Of a stretch of 62,000 bases of DNA, positions 11,151 to 23,700 are shown piece after piece (position 1 is the first letter of the stretch; every line of letters starts with the position of its first letter). The stretch is from assembly GCA_002633005.1 (NCBI GenBank), contig NMRA01000272.1:375817-437816 (forward strand), written 5' to 3'. The notes below the pieces were generated by a model. That model searched no databases, was not told the origin of the DNA, and worked only from the letters and a program-made list of their open reading frames with translations. Origin of the DNA: Phoronis australis. Its lineage: Eukaryota > Phoronida > Phoronidae. A program made the position numbers and the translations under genes.

Positions 11151-14100
11151 CACTGTGGTGACTGGCAGAGAATTGATGCTTGATACTTGATGCAATAACA
11201 GTTGTGCTGTCAAAATTTTATCGTTGTTGCTTATTTTCAACAATTGAGTTTTCGTTTCTGAAGAGATTGTTGCGATATTTCTTCTGAACCTCTATGTGAT
11301 TATCAGTAGAACTGAAATGTGAGAATTTTATTAGAACATTTCAGATAAATGAAATGGCGTGCTCGCTAACAGTAACATATAGAGCGTTGCTCTGTATACT
11401 AACCGTTGAAATGATATACTACAACACTTTCATCGTATTACTGCCGTAACTGCAGTATCTCAACAGAATGTTTCAATTCCTTGAAAGCATTGTTTACTAA
11501 CCTGCGATCAAAAGCAGAAGAACTTAGCAAGTTTGAGTCAGTCCTACCGATGAAGTGGTTTTACAATACCCACTCATTTATATCCTCTTTTCATCACTGT
11601 TCATCATCTTTTCAGGGTAAACAAATGCTTAAAACTATCATTCTTCCCCGTTACTAACTACCGTCTAACCCAGCCACTTGGCAAATGATTCTGATACTGA
11701 ATATTTATAAGGAGGGTCCATTTCCGGATTGCAACTCAGGGTTTTTTCTAGCGATCAAATATCAAATATCTGATGTGAGTTTGATGCAAATGAGGTCAAG
11801 TTTAGTAAAGTTAAGTTACTTTAAGCAATGCTCAACTGTCAGTTCTTCACAATACGAGAAGTCAATTCTGTTCTGAATTAGAAACAATTTGAGACCAGTT
11901 TTACAAGACTAGGTTAGTACGTTTTGTAAATGAAAAGTTAATTTTAAGGAAGGCAGGTTTGTAGCAGCACTGATGAAATGTTGAACTGAAAAAATGAGAC
12001 AGTCCTAATGAATTATGTGTCGTTTGCTTCTAACATCTGTAATCTACTATTCAGCTGAACAAGTTACAACTGAAACCATTCTACAGATGTAAACTGAGGT
12101 AGGAAATAGGGACATCCGTCTGAGAAGACATAATGAGGTAAAACGGGAATCGAATGATTTGTTTGCTTTCTCCTAAAATCAGTTTCATATTATTCCTTAC
12201 TGGGAGAGTGTTCTATTTCTTAACATCGAAATCGTCAACAACACAATAAATGCTTTAGAGATTACAGAGGTTGGCCACCCTTAAAATTATGAATTCGTCG
12301 TATGTGTGCATTGCTGGTGTCTTAAGGAGCTGGCAGATTTGGCAACAGTTCAAAAATGTATGAGTGTGCTAATGCTTTTAAAGAACCCTTGGATACTTTG
12401 GGTAAGAATTCAACAGCTAAACAGCAGTGAAGTTCTCCTTAAATTGAAAGGCGTCAGTAATAGAGTAGAGGAGAGTAAGTGCCTGACTTTGCCCAATGTT
12501 GTGGAAGTATACCTGATGAAAAGACTACAAAGATTGTTTAAAAGGATACTAAACCCTGTTTTGATGGCTTCAACCAATCCTGGTTCTGTCACCTGCTAAT
12601 GCATCATTGACGTCAATCTTTAAGGTAGGCAATAGGCATCACCTAAAAAATCATACTCACCATGTCACTGATTGGATATTGTGGTCCTTGGTGGGACGTC
12701 TTTTCCCACAATTACCGTGTAATTCACTAAAAGTGTAGATCACACTTGCCAGTTTAGCAAACTTTGAAAGGAGTTTTCAAATTTTCTTCCATACCTTTAA
12801 GGATTGTCGAGGGTTACAGAGCTTTATTTTGTTTCAGAGAACTGGATAAGAAGGTTGTTTTTACTATCTGTTAATAAGCCAAAGCTGGGTTTGGTATCCT
12901 TTTAATTTTACAATTGGTACAAACTACATATTGGGGTGTCACTGTCACAGTTCTAGGAACAGAAAAAATATTAGTCATCACCATGAAAATGAACTAATTA
13001 CATTCTGACAAAATTACTAATTAGATATTGAAAGTGAACACACTCAGTTATCTGACACATCACCTACTTTTGTGACCGAAAGCACTTCCCAAATTAAACT
13101 GTGCTAAACAGCACTTTTCATAAAATAAACGGTATAGATTTTTGATTTATATCACTTTCTTCAATTAACCTGGTTCCTGTTTGTTACTCAGCTAGGACAT
13201 GTTTGTGGGCTTTGAATGAACTGAGGGTATGTTGATGCTTGATCGTATTCATGCTCAGCGCTTAAAATGGCCGACCATGGCAAGCCATCTTGTTGAGCCT
13301 GCGATTAAACTCTAGTCAACTTTTAGCTCATTGCTCTAAGTTTAGACATTGGATCTAGTTTGAGAAAGGAAGAAATTGAGACAAATTCCATTACTTTAAG
13401 TGGTCTTAACAATTTCAATTGAAAAAGGAAGACAATGAAGTTGCTATGGTAGAGTAAATGCACCTGCGGAGAAGGTTTTTGACACCAAAACGGGTTTATA
13501 TCTAGCCTTTAAGGTTGGTTAAGATCCTAGAAAGAGGCCCAAATTTGGCTAACTCTGGGATATTATATCTCACAAATAGCTGGATTCATATGAAACTTTC
13601 AAATACAATGTTATGTATGCATCACTGTTAGGAATTATTTTTTCAATCGATCCACTTTCACATTAAGGGTTTATCAAAAATATTACATTTTTACGAAAAA
13701 ATATCCAATAAAGTTNCAAACAAACCACATTCACTGAGCCTACGTGCAATGCCCACCTACAAAATGCCCCCAAACTTGGCCTACCTCAAAATTTCTATAT
13801 TTTGGCAGTGCAAATTGGCCGCGGCCGCACCCTAACTATTCAGTGCCACCTAACTCTGGGATATTATATCTCACAAATAGCTGGATTCATATGAAACTTT
13901 CAAATACAATGTTATGTATGCATCACTGTTAGGAATTATTTTTTCAATCGATCCACTTTCACATTAAGGGTTTATCAAAAATATTACATTTTTACGAAAA
14001 AATATCCAATAAAGTTGCATAAAATGAAAAGGAAATTATAAGTTTAGAAAACTAGCTGCATTTTTGAGATTTTTTCTTGTAACATTTAAATCAAATGAAA

Positions 14101-14784
14101 TTTGGTCTTTCAATTGACATGGTTGAACTTTGCTATACGATTGCACCTTTTCCGCAGTTTTTCTGGAAAGACATGGTCGAGTGACCCAATCAACAGCAGA
14201 TTGGTTTAGAGCCAAAAATCAAATTGTGCAGGATTTCAGAACACATAGTTAAACTTGTAACTTTTTAAGCTTATAGAATAAAAAAGCAGACATTTTGTGC
14301 AAAAAAATTGGTTTTGGAATTTCGGCAATCTACATGAACATCATATGATTTTTAAATAAAAGAAAAAATACAGTGGTGTTGCGGTTATGAACATCTGAGC
14401 ATTGCTTTTGTGCTCTTGATAAAATTCTATGATCACCAAGGATTTGAATTATTTATAAGTTCATGGGTGTACTTTAAAAGTTATTTAAGAAATTATGTGC
14501 ATCGTTAGGCTTGGTAAACAAGGTATCCTGTAACCAAAATACTGTAGAGATAAAAGTTCATGTGTTATATCTATGTGCCAGACATGCAAAACAGTCCTGA
14601 AAGCACCCCTGTGTTAGCTTTTTCGAGCCTTGTTTCCTGGAACTCCCATGTTGGGAACTCTTATGGATATCTCTAGTACAGTATTTGTGTTACCAATAGG
14701 GTTTACTTTATTTGCTACATATGGATAACCTATGAAAATTCTGTTTGATCTGCTAGTCAGTTTTCCTTTTTTAATTCATTTCAG
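11151..14784. other. Divergent intergenic region; promoter and first exon of TBL3 expected here
   Basis: The GPCR reads leftward and TBL3 reads rightward, so this holds both promoters. The first coding exon of TBL3, a short one ending two bases into a codon, should lie here or in unseen sequence. I checked the ATGs with following GT sites and found none that gives the expected N-terminus with the right phase. AAAATGGCCGACCATGG at about 13266 resembles a YY1-type housekeeping promoter element, but the frame from it closes after nine codons. Much of 13549-14016 is a direct duplication around a single N. Confidence 0.45.
13549..14016. repeat. 167-bp direct duplication flanking an assembly N
   Basis: Positions 13549-13715 and 13850-14016 appear identical by eye and are offset by 301 bases. 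The first copy ends exactly at the single N at 13716. The absence of visible divergence and the abrupt end at an ambiguous base suggest overlapping contigs or two haplotypes joined in series rather than a biological duplication. Confidence 0.8.
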
Positions 14785-17700
14785 CTTTGCCGTAACAAGT
14801 AAACATGAAGCTTTTTACACATCTGGGAAAATACAGGTAATTGGCATGGTTGCATTATCTTATGTTGAATTTTAAGTCTGTTGATAATTCAAGTTTGTTG
14901 TGATAATAGACAACAGAAGCTGGTGTGCTCATGCATGTTCTTGCGTTTCCGTGAGGTTTTCACGTTTTCTTGAGTTTCTCGTGTGTACTGAATGCAGGCC
15001 AGACTTTATATAAGCCATACATGGTCATGGTCAGTTTGCTTTGCATCATGCTGACATAACAGTTGTGAGTTCTGTGTCTGTTTTAGGTGTCTAGGGACGG
15101 GCTCCATATACTGTGTGGCTGTGGTAATAAAGTGAATGTGATGAACGTACAGACGGGTTGTAAGGAGCACGAGATTGGACAGGTAAGCAACTGACTGGTG
15201 TCTACAGTTTGAAAGTGCTTAATGTACTCATAATGAGTTTATGGCCTGTAGTTGTTCTACTACTAACCAGTCACTCAACATGACGCTATCTGGATTTTGT
15301 TCTACTGACAAAAATTATAAATAAATAATTATAAGAACATTTATTTCAGTTCAGTTGTTTACAAAAAAAAAATCATTTGGATGAATGCAGTTGGAAACCT
15401 TGATCTCCTGTTTTCACAAGTTTGCTTAAATTTCTTTTTGGTTTTGAAAATTAGCCAATCTGATGTGGAATTCTACAAAACTGACGTGGTGAGTGACTGC
15501 CTTGGTTGTTTTCGATTTTAGAGTTAAGACTGTAAAGAACTCGTAGATTTGAACATAACTCCAGTTTCCAATTCATTTCACACCATGAGAGTTACATATT
15601 CAGGTTTTTCACTTCGGGTCTATTTTTGAAGGATGTTCGTAAATATGGGTACCAGTTGTTGGGCCGTATTCCCACTTACCATAATATGGGTACCAGTTGT
15701 TGGACCGTATCCCCACTTACCATGATATGGGTACCAGTTGTTGGGCCGTATCCCCACTTACCATAATATGGGTACCAGTTGTTGGGCCGTATCCCCACTT
15801 ACCATNNNNNNNNNNNNNNNNNNNNNNNNNNNNNNNNNNNNNNNNNNNNNNNNNNNNNNNNNNNNNNNNNNNNNNNNNNNNNNNNNNNNNNNNNNNNNNN
15901 NNNNNNNNNNNNNNNNNNNNGCTGTATCCCCACTTACCATAATATGGGTACCAGTTGTTGGGCTGTATCCCCACTTACCATAATATGGGTACCAGTTGTT
16001 GGGTTGTATCCTTATTTACCATAATATGGGTACCAGTTGTTGTGCTGTATCCCCACTTACCATAATATGGGTACCAGTTGTTGGGCTGTATCCCCACTTA
16101 CCATAATATGGGTACCAGTTGTTGGGTTGTATCCTTATTTACCATAATATGGGTACCAGTTGTTGTGCTGTATCCCCACTTACCATAATATGGGTACCAG
16201 TTGTTGGGCTGTATCCCCACTTACCATAATATGGGTACCAGTTGTTGGGTTGTATCCTTATTTACCATAATATTGGTACCAGTTGTTGTGCTGTATCCCC
16301 ACTTACCATAATATGGGTACCAGTTGTTGGGCTGTATCCCCACTTACCATAATATGGGTACCAGTTGTTGGGTTGTATCCTTATTTACCATATTGATGCA
16401 CTATGCAGCAGCAAATCATGCCTAAGTATGGAGATTTTACTTTGTTTCAGAACTTTACTTGATCTTGAGACTACTCGGTCTTCTTGTCAAAAGTAGAAGT
16501 TTGTTTTCCCACTATTGATTGACTAAGTCGAAACGTTTTTGTTTCAGAAGTACAGATTAACTAATAAACCCAGATAGCATTTCAAAATGGTCCTGTGTTT
16601 CTTCAGGTCACCTTTTCTGGTCAGTGGAACTTCACAGCTGTGTTATCTGACTGGCAGGTCTTGTTAAAACAGCCTTTTGAGCAGATATTTGACATTATAA
16701 TACTTGAATTATGACATCATTTTCAGTTTTTGCATAGACTTCAATGAAATATTGTGTCTTGTCTTTTTACCATGTATTGAAGCTTCTGATGTACAGGCAC
16801 TTTTGTTTCAGTTTTTGTCCAAGGCGAGTAAACCTTCTAAGCAATGCATTACATTTCACTAATACAATATTACATTATTTTTCAGGATGATGATCCGGAT
16901 GTCACCAGTTTTGTTCTAAGTCCAGATGAAGAGGTAAGCTTTTGATTTAGCATGCTCCTTTTTACCCATGAATCACTTACCAGTCACGTGTTTCCCGTGA
17001 CTTGCTCATAATCAGACACTGTATTCCATCATACTCTCTTCTGTCATTAAATGAGAACACATCCAGCGAGTCTTAAGGCTCATAAAATACAAAATCAAAC
17101 ATCAACTAAATGTTAATATTAGTGTCGGTCAAGACATACTGAACAAGATTCAATTTACTTCAATTCCTTTTGTTGCAGTTTGTGGTTGTGGCTTTACAAA
17201 ATTTGGTTCTGAAACAGTGGCGATGGAAAGACCAGACACTAGTCAGGTCTTGGAAGGTATGTGTCTGTACCTGTCTATGTGTGAAGGATTGATCAATGGC
17301 AAAAATATGCTACCAATACATTATTTGTACATTAAACCATTTACAGCTGAAATTGTCCTGGACGCTGATGTCATCCAATTTGTATATGAACTTAATAATG
17401 TCTTATAGTTTACATAATATTAAAGTCTGTTTAAATGGCTGGCTAACTTTTGTCTCTTTTTGTACACGTTTTGTTTATTTATGGTTGAATAAGATACTTG
17501 CTGTTGACCAAGATTCTTATTATTTTGCTGAAAGTACAGAAGAGTAATTGGTTACACTATCATGGTCAGTTCATTAAGGGGGTTCAGCACAGTTGTCTTC
17601 TTGTCCTTGTTGACTAATTGATAAATATGTGAAAGAATATTATTACTTCCGAAGTTAGTTTTCAAAAATGGGATCATGCTGAACAGGAGAATAGGCAGAA

Positions 17701-20700
17701 ACACAACTGTAGACATAAAGTGTCTTAATTTGGGGTTAAACAGCAAATTTTAATTTGTAGAAGAAACTTCTTGTTTTGATAAATTCACGTCAGCAAAACT
17801 TATTTCACCATTGCAACCACATAGCATAATTGGCAGCTAGTCAGATACAGTTGGGCAATTGGTTCTTGAAATTGACATGCTTTCTCATGTGACCCAGGAT
17901 AATTATGACTCTGAAATATGAGTTTATAACTTCATAATTTTCCCAATTCATGTAATGATTGATGTTGGAATACGTCTGTTCAGGCCATCCACACAGCTCC
18001 CATCCTCACCATGACCTTTGACACGACCTCGACCTTAGTGGCCACAGGAAGTAGTGACTCTACCATCAAGGTGTGGGATGTTATTCAACAATACTGTACA
18101 CACAACCTCAGAGGCCATCAAGGTGTTGTCACGTATGTATGCCATCAAGTTCTGACATGGGTGGTTGTCTCGATTGTGGAATATGTGGTGCTCACGTATG
18201 AACATTCTGGAAACAAAGAAAATGGGATTTCATGCTTGGAAATTAAAATGGGCTTTAATAAACTCATGGCATGGAAAATTAAAAAGGGAAATAGCTCAAC
18301 ATTGAAGAAAAATAGTTTTACAAAAATTAGTTTTGCATGTCATATTGCATTTTCATGCATTCGGTTATACTTGCTTGACAACAATGATTAACAGACATTT
18401 GTGTACGTCTGCTTTTTATGAGAAAAAATAACCCATGGAAAATGAAACGTATGCCAAGCAATACTCTTAGGAAGTGAAAACACATTAGCATAAGGGGTCT
18501 AATGAAATTGTTTAGTGGCACAAGTTTCACTCAGCACAGAGGAAGAATACGATCATATTTCTCAACTTTATTTCAGTCTACTTACTTGTGACAGTGCATA
18601 TCGTACATCTTTGTAGCTACTGGTATACAGTATAATCTCATCAAATTTTGGACAATTGCCAAAAATGTTTTTTAAAAAAATTTTCAAGAGGTTCTACCAT
18701 GGTTGTAAATGCTTATAATTTTTCTTTTTTTCTTTTGCAAGCTATGGTATACAACTTGAACATGGAAAAGCATTACTTTGGCTATGTGTATCTTTTATGG
18801 AAAAATGAGAAAACAAAATTTTGCTTCCCAAATTAGTGATATTTTACAGTAATGTATTATTTTCTGTGAGGTTGAACAACACAGCACACGGTGGGATACA
18901 TGAAATCTTGCTGAGGTGTTAAATTCGTGCTCCTAACCTTGATAACCTCTGGTGATCTCTTCATTGTGAGTAAATTAGGAAAGAACCATGTAATTTCTTC
19001 ACAATTAATGGGTTGGCAAAATCTCATGCAGTTTGGTTTTGTCAATGTTGTGGCTAAATTTAAGAAAATTGGAAGAAAATAGATGGTAAACGATTAAAGA
19101 ATTTATTTCATAGGCAGCAGTATATTCTTTTAAATTTTATAAATTTTTGTTTATAATCAGTCCTGTCATTTTAAACTATTCCATTTCACTCCACTGCATC
19201 TCCATGAAGTTACTTCATGACTCGGTGTTAATCCCAACAGGGTAGTCAGGTTTCACCCAGACACCTCCAAGCTGCAGCTGTACACTGCCGCTGAAGACTA
19301 CAAGATCCGAGTATGGGATCTGAAGACGAGCTCCTGTATAGCCATCCTGGATAAGCACTACAGTGTTATCACAAGTCTGGAGTTTACGAATAACAATACA
19401 CAGTTACTCAGGTTAGTAGCAGGGTCAAGAAACAGTTCAGCACCTGAACTTATTTGCATACATGGGATTTTCAAATTCACAGTAAATGTACTGAAATGAG
19501 CTTTTCTTAGTTTTTTTGGAAAGTTAAGTGTGCATACATGTTTGAGGTGAGTTGAATTAGTAAATTTGCACCCTTCTCATTGTGTAAACTTCTTGATGTC
19601 GGTATTGCATCTCAAAGTGCACCAGTAAAACATCATTGACATTAGAAGAAAGAATATCATAAAAGTTTTGGTGTGGAAAAGTGATGTGATCAGTTGATGC
19701 ACTGTGTCATACGTGACACAGCACTCTAGCTATTGTTGAGAGTGCAAAGACATTATTGTTCTTCATAGTTAGCTCTATGAAACAGACCTCATTTATTTGT
19801 GATTAGTTTGTTAGTTTGTCTTAATCCAGTTTGTAACCAGTTTATTTTTACTGTATTACAGTGCAGGTAGAGACAGTGTGCTAATACTATGGGAGTTGTC
19901 CTCATTTGAAGCCACAAAGACTGTTCCTGTGTATGAGGTAAATCACTTCATGAAGCACTGCGTGGGCACTTGCGAGCATCTTGAAATTTACTTGGTGACA
20001 CTAGTAAAATAATGGTCTTCTGTATTGATGTGCACTCGTACATACAAGTCCAGAATACCTGTCATGGTATTTTGTTTGGTTATCTTTGGCTGTACTATAC
20101 CAGAAATAAGAAAACCTGGAGAATCGTTTCAATTCAATGATAATTTTATGACATAAGAGGATTGGTGTTCACTGCGAGTCAACTTGCTTAATGCAGGTTG
20201 TTCGTAGTGTAGCCAGGTGCCTCTTGATATTTGTTTACTGTGACTTAATCAACCATTATTGATTAGTATATTGTTGGCAATATCACTGGGAGACATTGCA
20301 TATTTTTATTACATGTTATTTTGTAGGCTGTGGAGTCTGTCGTGCTCCTAAGTAACCCAGAAATGATGTCTCAAATGAGCCTCCCCAAGAGTGGGCAATG
20401 CTGTCTGACTGGTGGCAGCAAAGGGATGCTGAGGCTGTGGGACCTTTCATCAGGCAAATGTGTACATGAGCAGACTGAGGCAGCTGTGGTGAAACAGCCT
20501 TCTGCAGAAGAACATGATCCTGCTATTATACAAGCCTTTATTGTAGCCACCTCTGGTGTAGTTGTTGTGGTTACGTTTGACTACAATATTCTTCTCTACC
20601 ACCAGGCAGACTTATCGTTGTCTAAACAGGTACATTGCAGTCATTATTCTCCTTAAGACAAGTTCACGTGATTTGAAATATGTTGTGCCTGTTTTTGAAA

Positions 20701-23700
20701 TCGTATTATAAGTAAAATGGTTGAAATTCAGTGTATGTATTGTCCTAGTTTGTTAAAATGTGAGACCGTCAGTTGGAGCGAAAATTATAAGCTTTGTTTC
20801 TTCAAAGTAGAATAAATTGAGTTTTTGTATCCTGACAAGGAAGCAGTCATTTAGCTCCACCCAGTCTATAATGTAATCATGAATCAACAAAGGTGGTACT
20901 GTAAAAGTAATATGTTAGTTTTGTTTCATACTCTTATGACTAAAATGTAGTACTTGTTTTTGTATACGTTTTACCATTAATGTAGAAGTTCTTTTTATTC
21001 TAACTAGTGCTTGATTATTATGCCGTCATGTTAATTTATACTAAAATGTACTTTTCCAATATACACTTTAAACAATATTTTGATGGAGGAATATAATTTT
21101 TTCTAGTTTTGTGGATACAACGATGAGATTCTTGACTTGAGTTATCTTGGCGCTGACGATAGTCACATTGTAGTGGCTACTAACAGTGACCAGCTGAAAG
21201 TATTTGAATTGGCCACATGGAACTGCCACATTGCACGTGGCCACACAGACATAGTGTTGTGTCTACAGGCAGTTGGAGATATGTTCGTCACTAGTTCTAA
21301 GGTTTGTAGCAATTAGATGAGTAAAGGATTTAACTAGAGGATGTTGCAGCACTTTTAAGTGAGTTTTTTGGTTTGGATTCTTGTCACATGACTTGTTATG
21401 TGCTTAATGTGAACACCTGATTCTCTCTCTTTTGGTAACCAAACTGCTTATAATTTGTTGTATTCATTGACTCAAGGTTTTTACATTTAAGAGGATTCCT
21501 CTTCTTTTGGTTTTGTTTTGCTCTTATTCGAGTTCCAGTTTCCTGTTATTCATGCAAAAACATTTATTCAGTTAAAATTTACGACTGACAAAAAATATTT
21601 CTATCACACAAGCCTATTTAATTGTGGAACGATACATCACCTGGAAAAATTTCCTCTTTTTTGTCATCGGTCATTCCAAGCCCTGTTCTCTCTAATTGTT
21701 GATTTAGACCAATTACCGTTGAAGATTGCTGTCGACTTGTTCCTACTTAAATTTGTTGCATTATGGGATTGGGAAGAACTAATGGTTTGTCGCTTAAAAT
21801 TTTGCGTGAGCCAACAGGACAAGGTTTGAGTTGAGCCTGGTCTCGAGCAATAATGAAAAACCAGATATTGCCAAGCCCTGAATTAACCTGAATAAGAAGT
21901 AGATTTTGACCAGTTTTGTACCGTCAAGTGTTCTAAATCGAAAGTTTATTTGACACAATTTTGAATTAATAACAAAATGTTATTTCCAGGACATGTCGAT
22001 ACGATTGTGGAAGTTTGACCCTCAGGCCCAGAAGATAGTATGTGTAGGGGTTGGTCTCGGTCACACAAGTGCTGTAGGCTCTGTAACGTTATCCAGGTAT
22101 TCATGGTTATCTGTCTGTGTCTGCAATCTTTAAAAATTGCCGAATTCCTGTTTTTATCAATTCTGATTGATTTTGAATTGAAACTAGATGAGATTTTGAA
22201 GTTTTCTCATTTTTTTTGAACAAACGCATCTATTTTTAATTGAAAAAAAACTTGTCCAAGGTGGCCACAGCTACTAATATTCCTCTTAAAGACTACCACG
22301 TGACTCATATTTCTCCTGTGTAGAATAGCCAAATGGAGACAGAAACTGAAATGTTGGTGACTTCAGCGCTTGATCATAAATATTAACTCATTGTTTTTAA
22401 TTGATAATTAAGTAAAGCCTTGGCAAATTCGCTGCTGTTTGTTTTGAATTCTAACTGCTCCCGTAGAGCATTCCACCTTACCCATCTAATACAACCCAAT
22501 AGCAAGTTCCCTATTCGTTTTTATGTTCAGCGACCACTGAGTCAATTCCATCTTTTGATCTGCAATCCAAACGTGCTTGGCAGAGTTCAAGTTGAGGTCA
22601 CTGGCATTTGATTGAAAATGTTTTAGATTTTTACATGGATCCCAATTAAGTTTTTCCGCCATTTTTTTAAAGAATATTAGGAGATTGTTTGGTATCTTGA
22701 CCAAAGGTCACGACTAGTTTTAATACAAAACATGCAAAAGTTTAATATACTTTTTACTTAAATTTTGGCTTTCTTATTCTACAGTCTTGCGCCTAGCAAC
22801 TTTAATTTGGATATTTTGCAAATGATAGTGTCAAGGTGCTGGTGATAAAAAAATTCACCTGTTGATTTAGACAGCAAAACTGCCAGCCAGTTTCTTTGAA
22901 ATTGAAGAATTTGTTGGAAGAATTTACATTAGTTTGCTTCTGACAACTGTGCAAATGTCCAACTGTTGTGTGTGTGGTCGGTTTACATTCATTTGGGACT
23001 CCAGATGGCGCACCACTGATTGAGAACAAAGCATAGCATCCATGATGAGTTCAGGCTGCAGACTCTCACTAGTGAAGCTTAGTATTTGATCTGACGACCT
23101 GTCGACCACTGCGTTTATGTATTTCTGTGTGTTCAGTCCTAACTTGAGTAAGGGAAAGATAGTGAATGTGGTTGAGGAGGATGAATCACTTGATTGTTGT
23201 AACACTGATATGGTTGAGCTTCTCACAGACTGTGTTGCACCTGTCTTTCATTGTCTTTGTGTTCTTTCAGGCTGTCTCGCTCGTTTGTTGTGTCTGGTGG
23301 TCAAGACTTCACTGTCAAACTGTGGTCCGTCCCCAACTCTGCTGAGGAGACGTCTCTGCAGGCTAGTGCTACACAGAAGGCCCATGACAAAGACATCAAC
23401 TCAGTCACAGTGTCACCTAATGACAAACTGATTGCCACTGGTTCACAAGATAAGACGGCCAAGGTTACTAGTTATCTTTATTAGTGGGAAATGTAATAAA
23501 ACAGGATACGCAGTTCTTTTGATTGACTGGAGATTTAATCATTGTAGAGCAACTCCCAGGGCATTTGATTGGAGAAACTAAAAAATGAGGGTGGACATAA
23601 ATCTGAGTGTGGTAGCAATGTGGGTTAGGTGTTGGATGTGGGCATTAACAAACCCGTTAATGTGGATGGGTTTGTGTTGTTGTAAAGTTTCTGTTTTTTT

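Noticed and set aside
13260-13310. ATGGCCGACCATGGC as the TBL3 start exon
   Set aside because: The frame stops after nine codons, no donor with the needed phase follows, and the residues do not resemble the family's N-terminus. It may still be a promoter element.
15697-16024. Open frames across the minisatellite and N gap
   Set aside because: They are read through a 41-base repeat and 115 Ns. The repeat length is not a multiple of three, and the wording is only the repeat in three frames.
15641-16392. CRISPR-like array
   Set aside because: The units are contiguous with no unique spacers, in an animal gene intron.
23030-23110. Box C/D snoRNA in a TBL3 intron (ATGATGA ... CTGA)
   Set aside because: The flanking bases do not form the required terminal stem, and the internal C' and D' boxes are not convincing.
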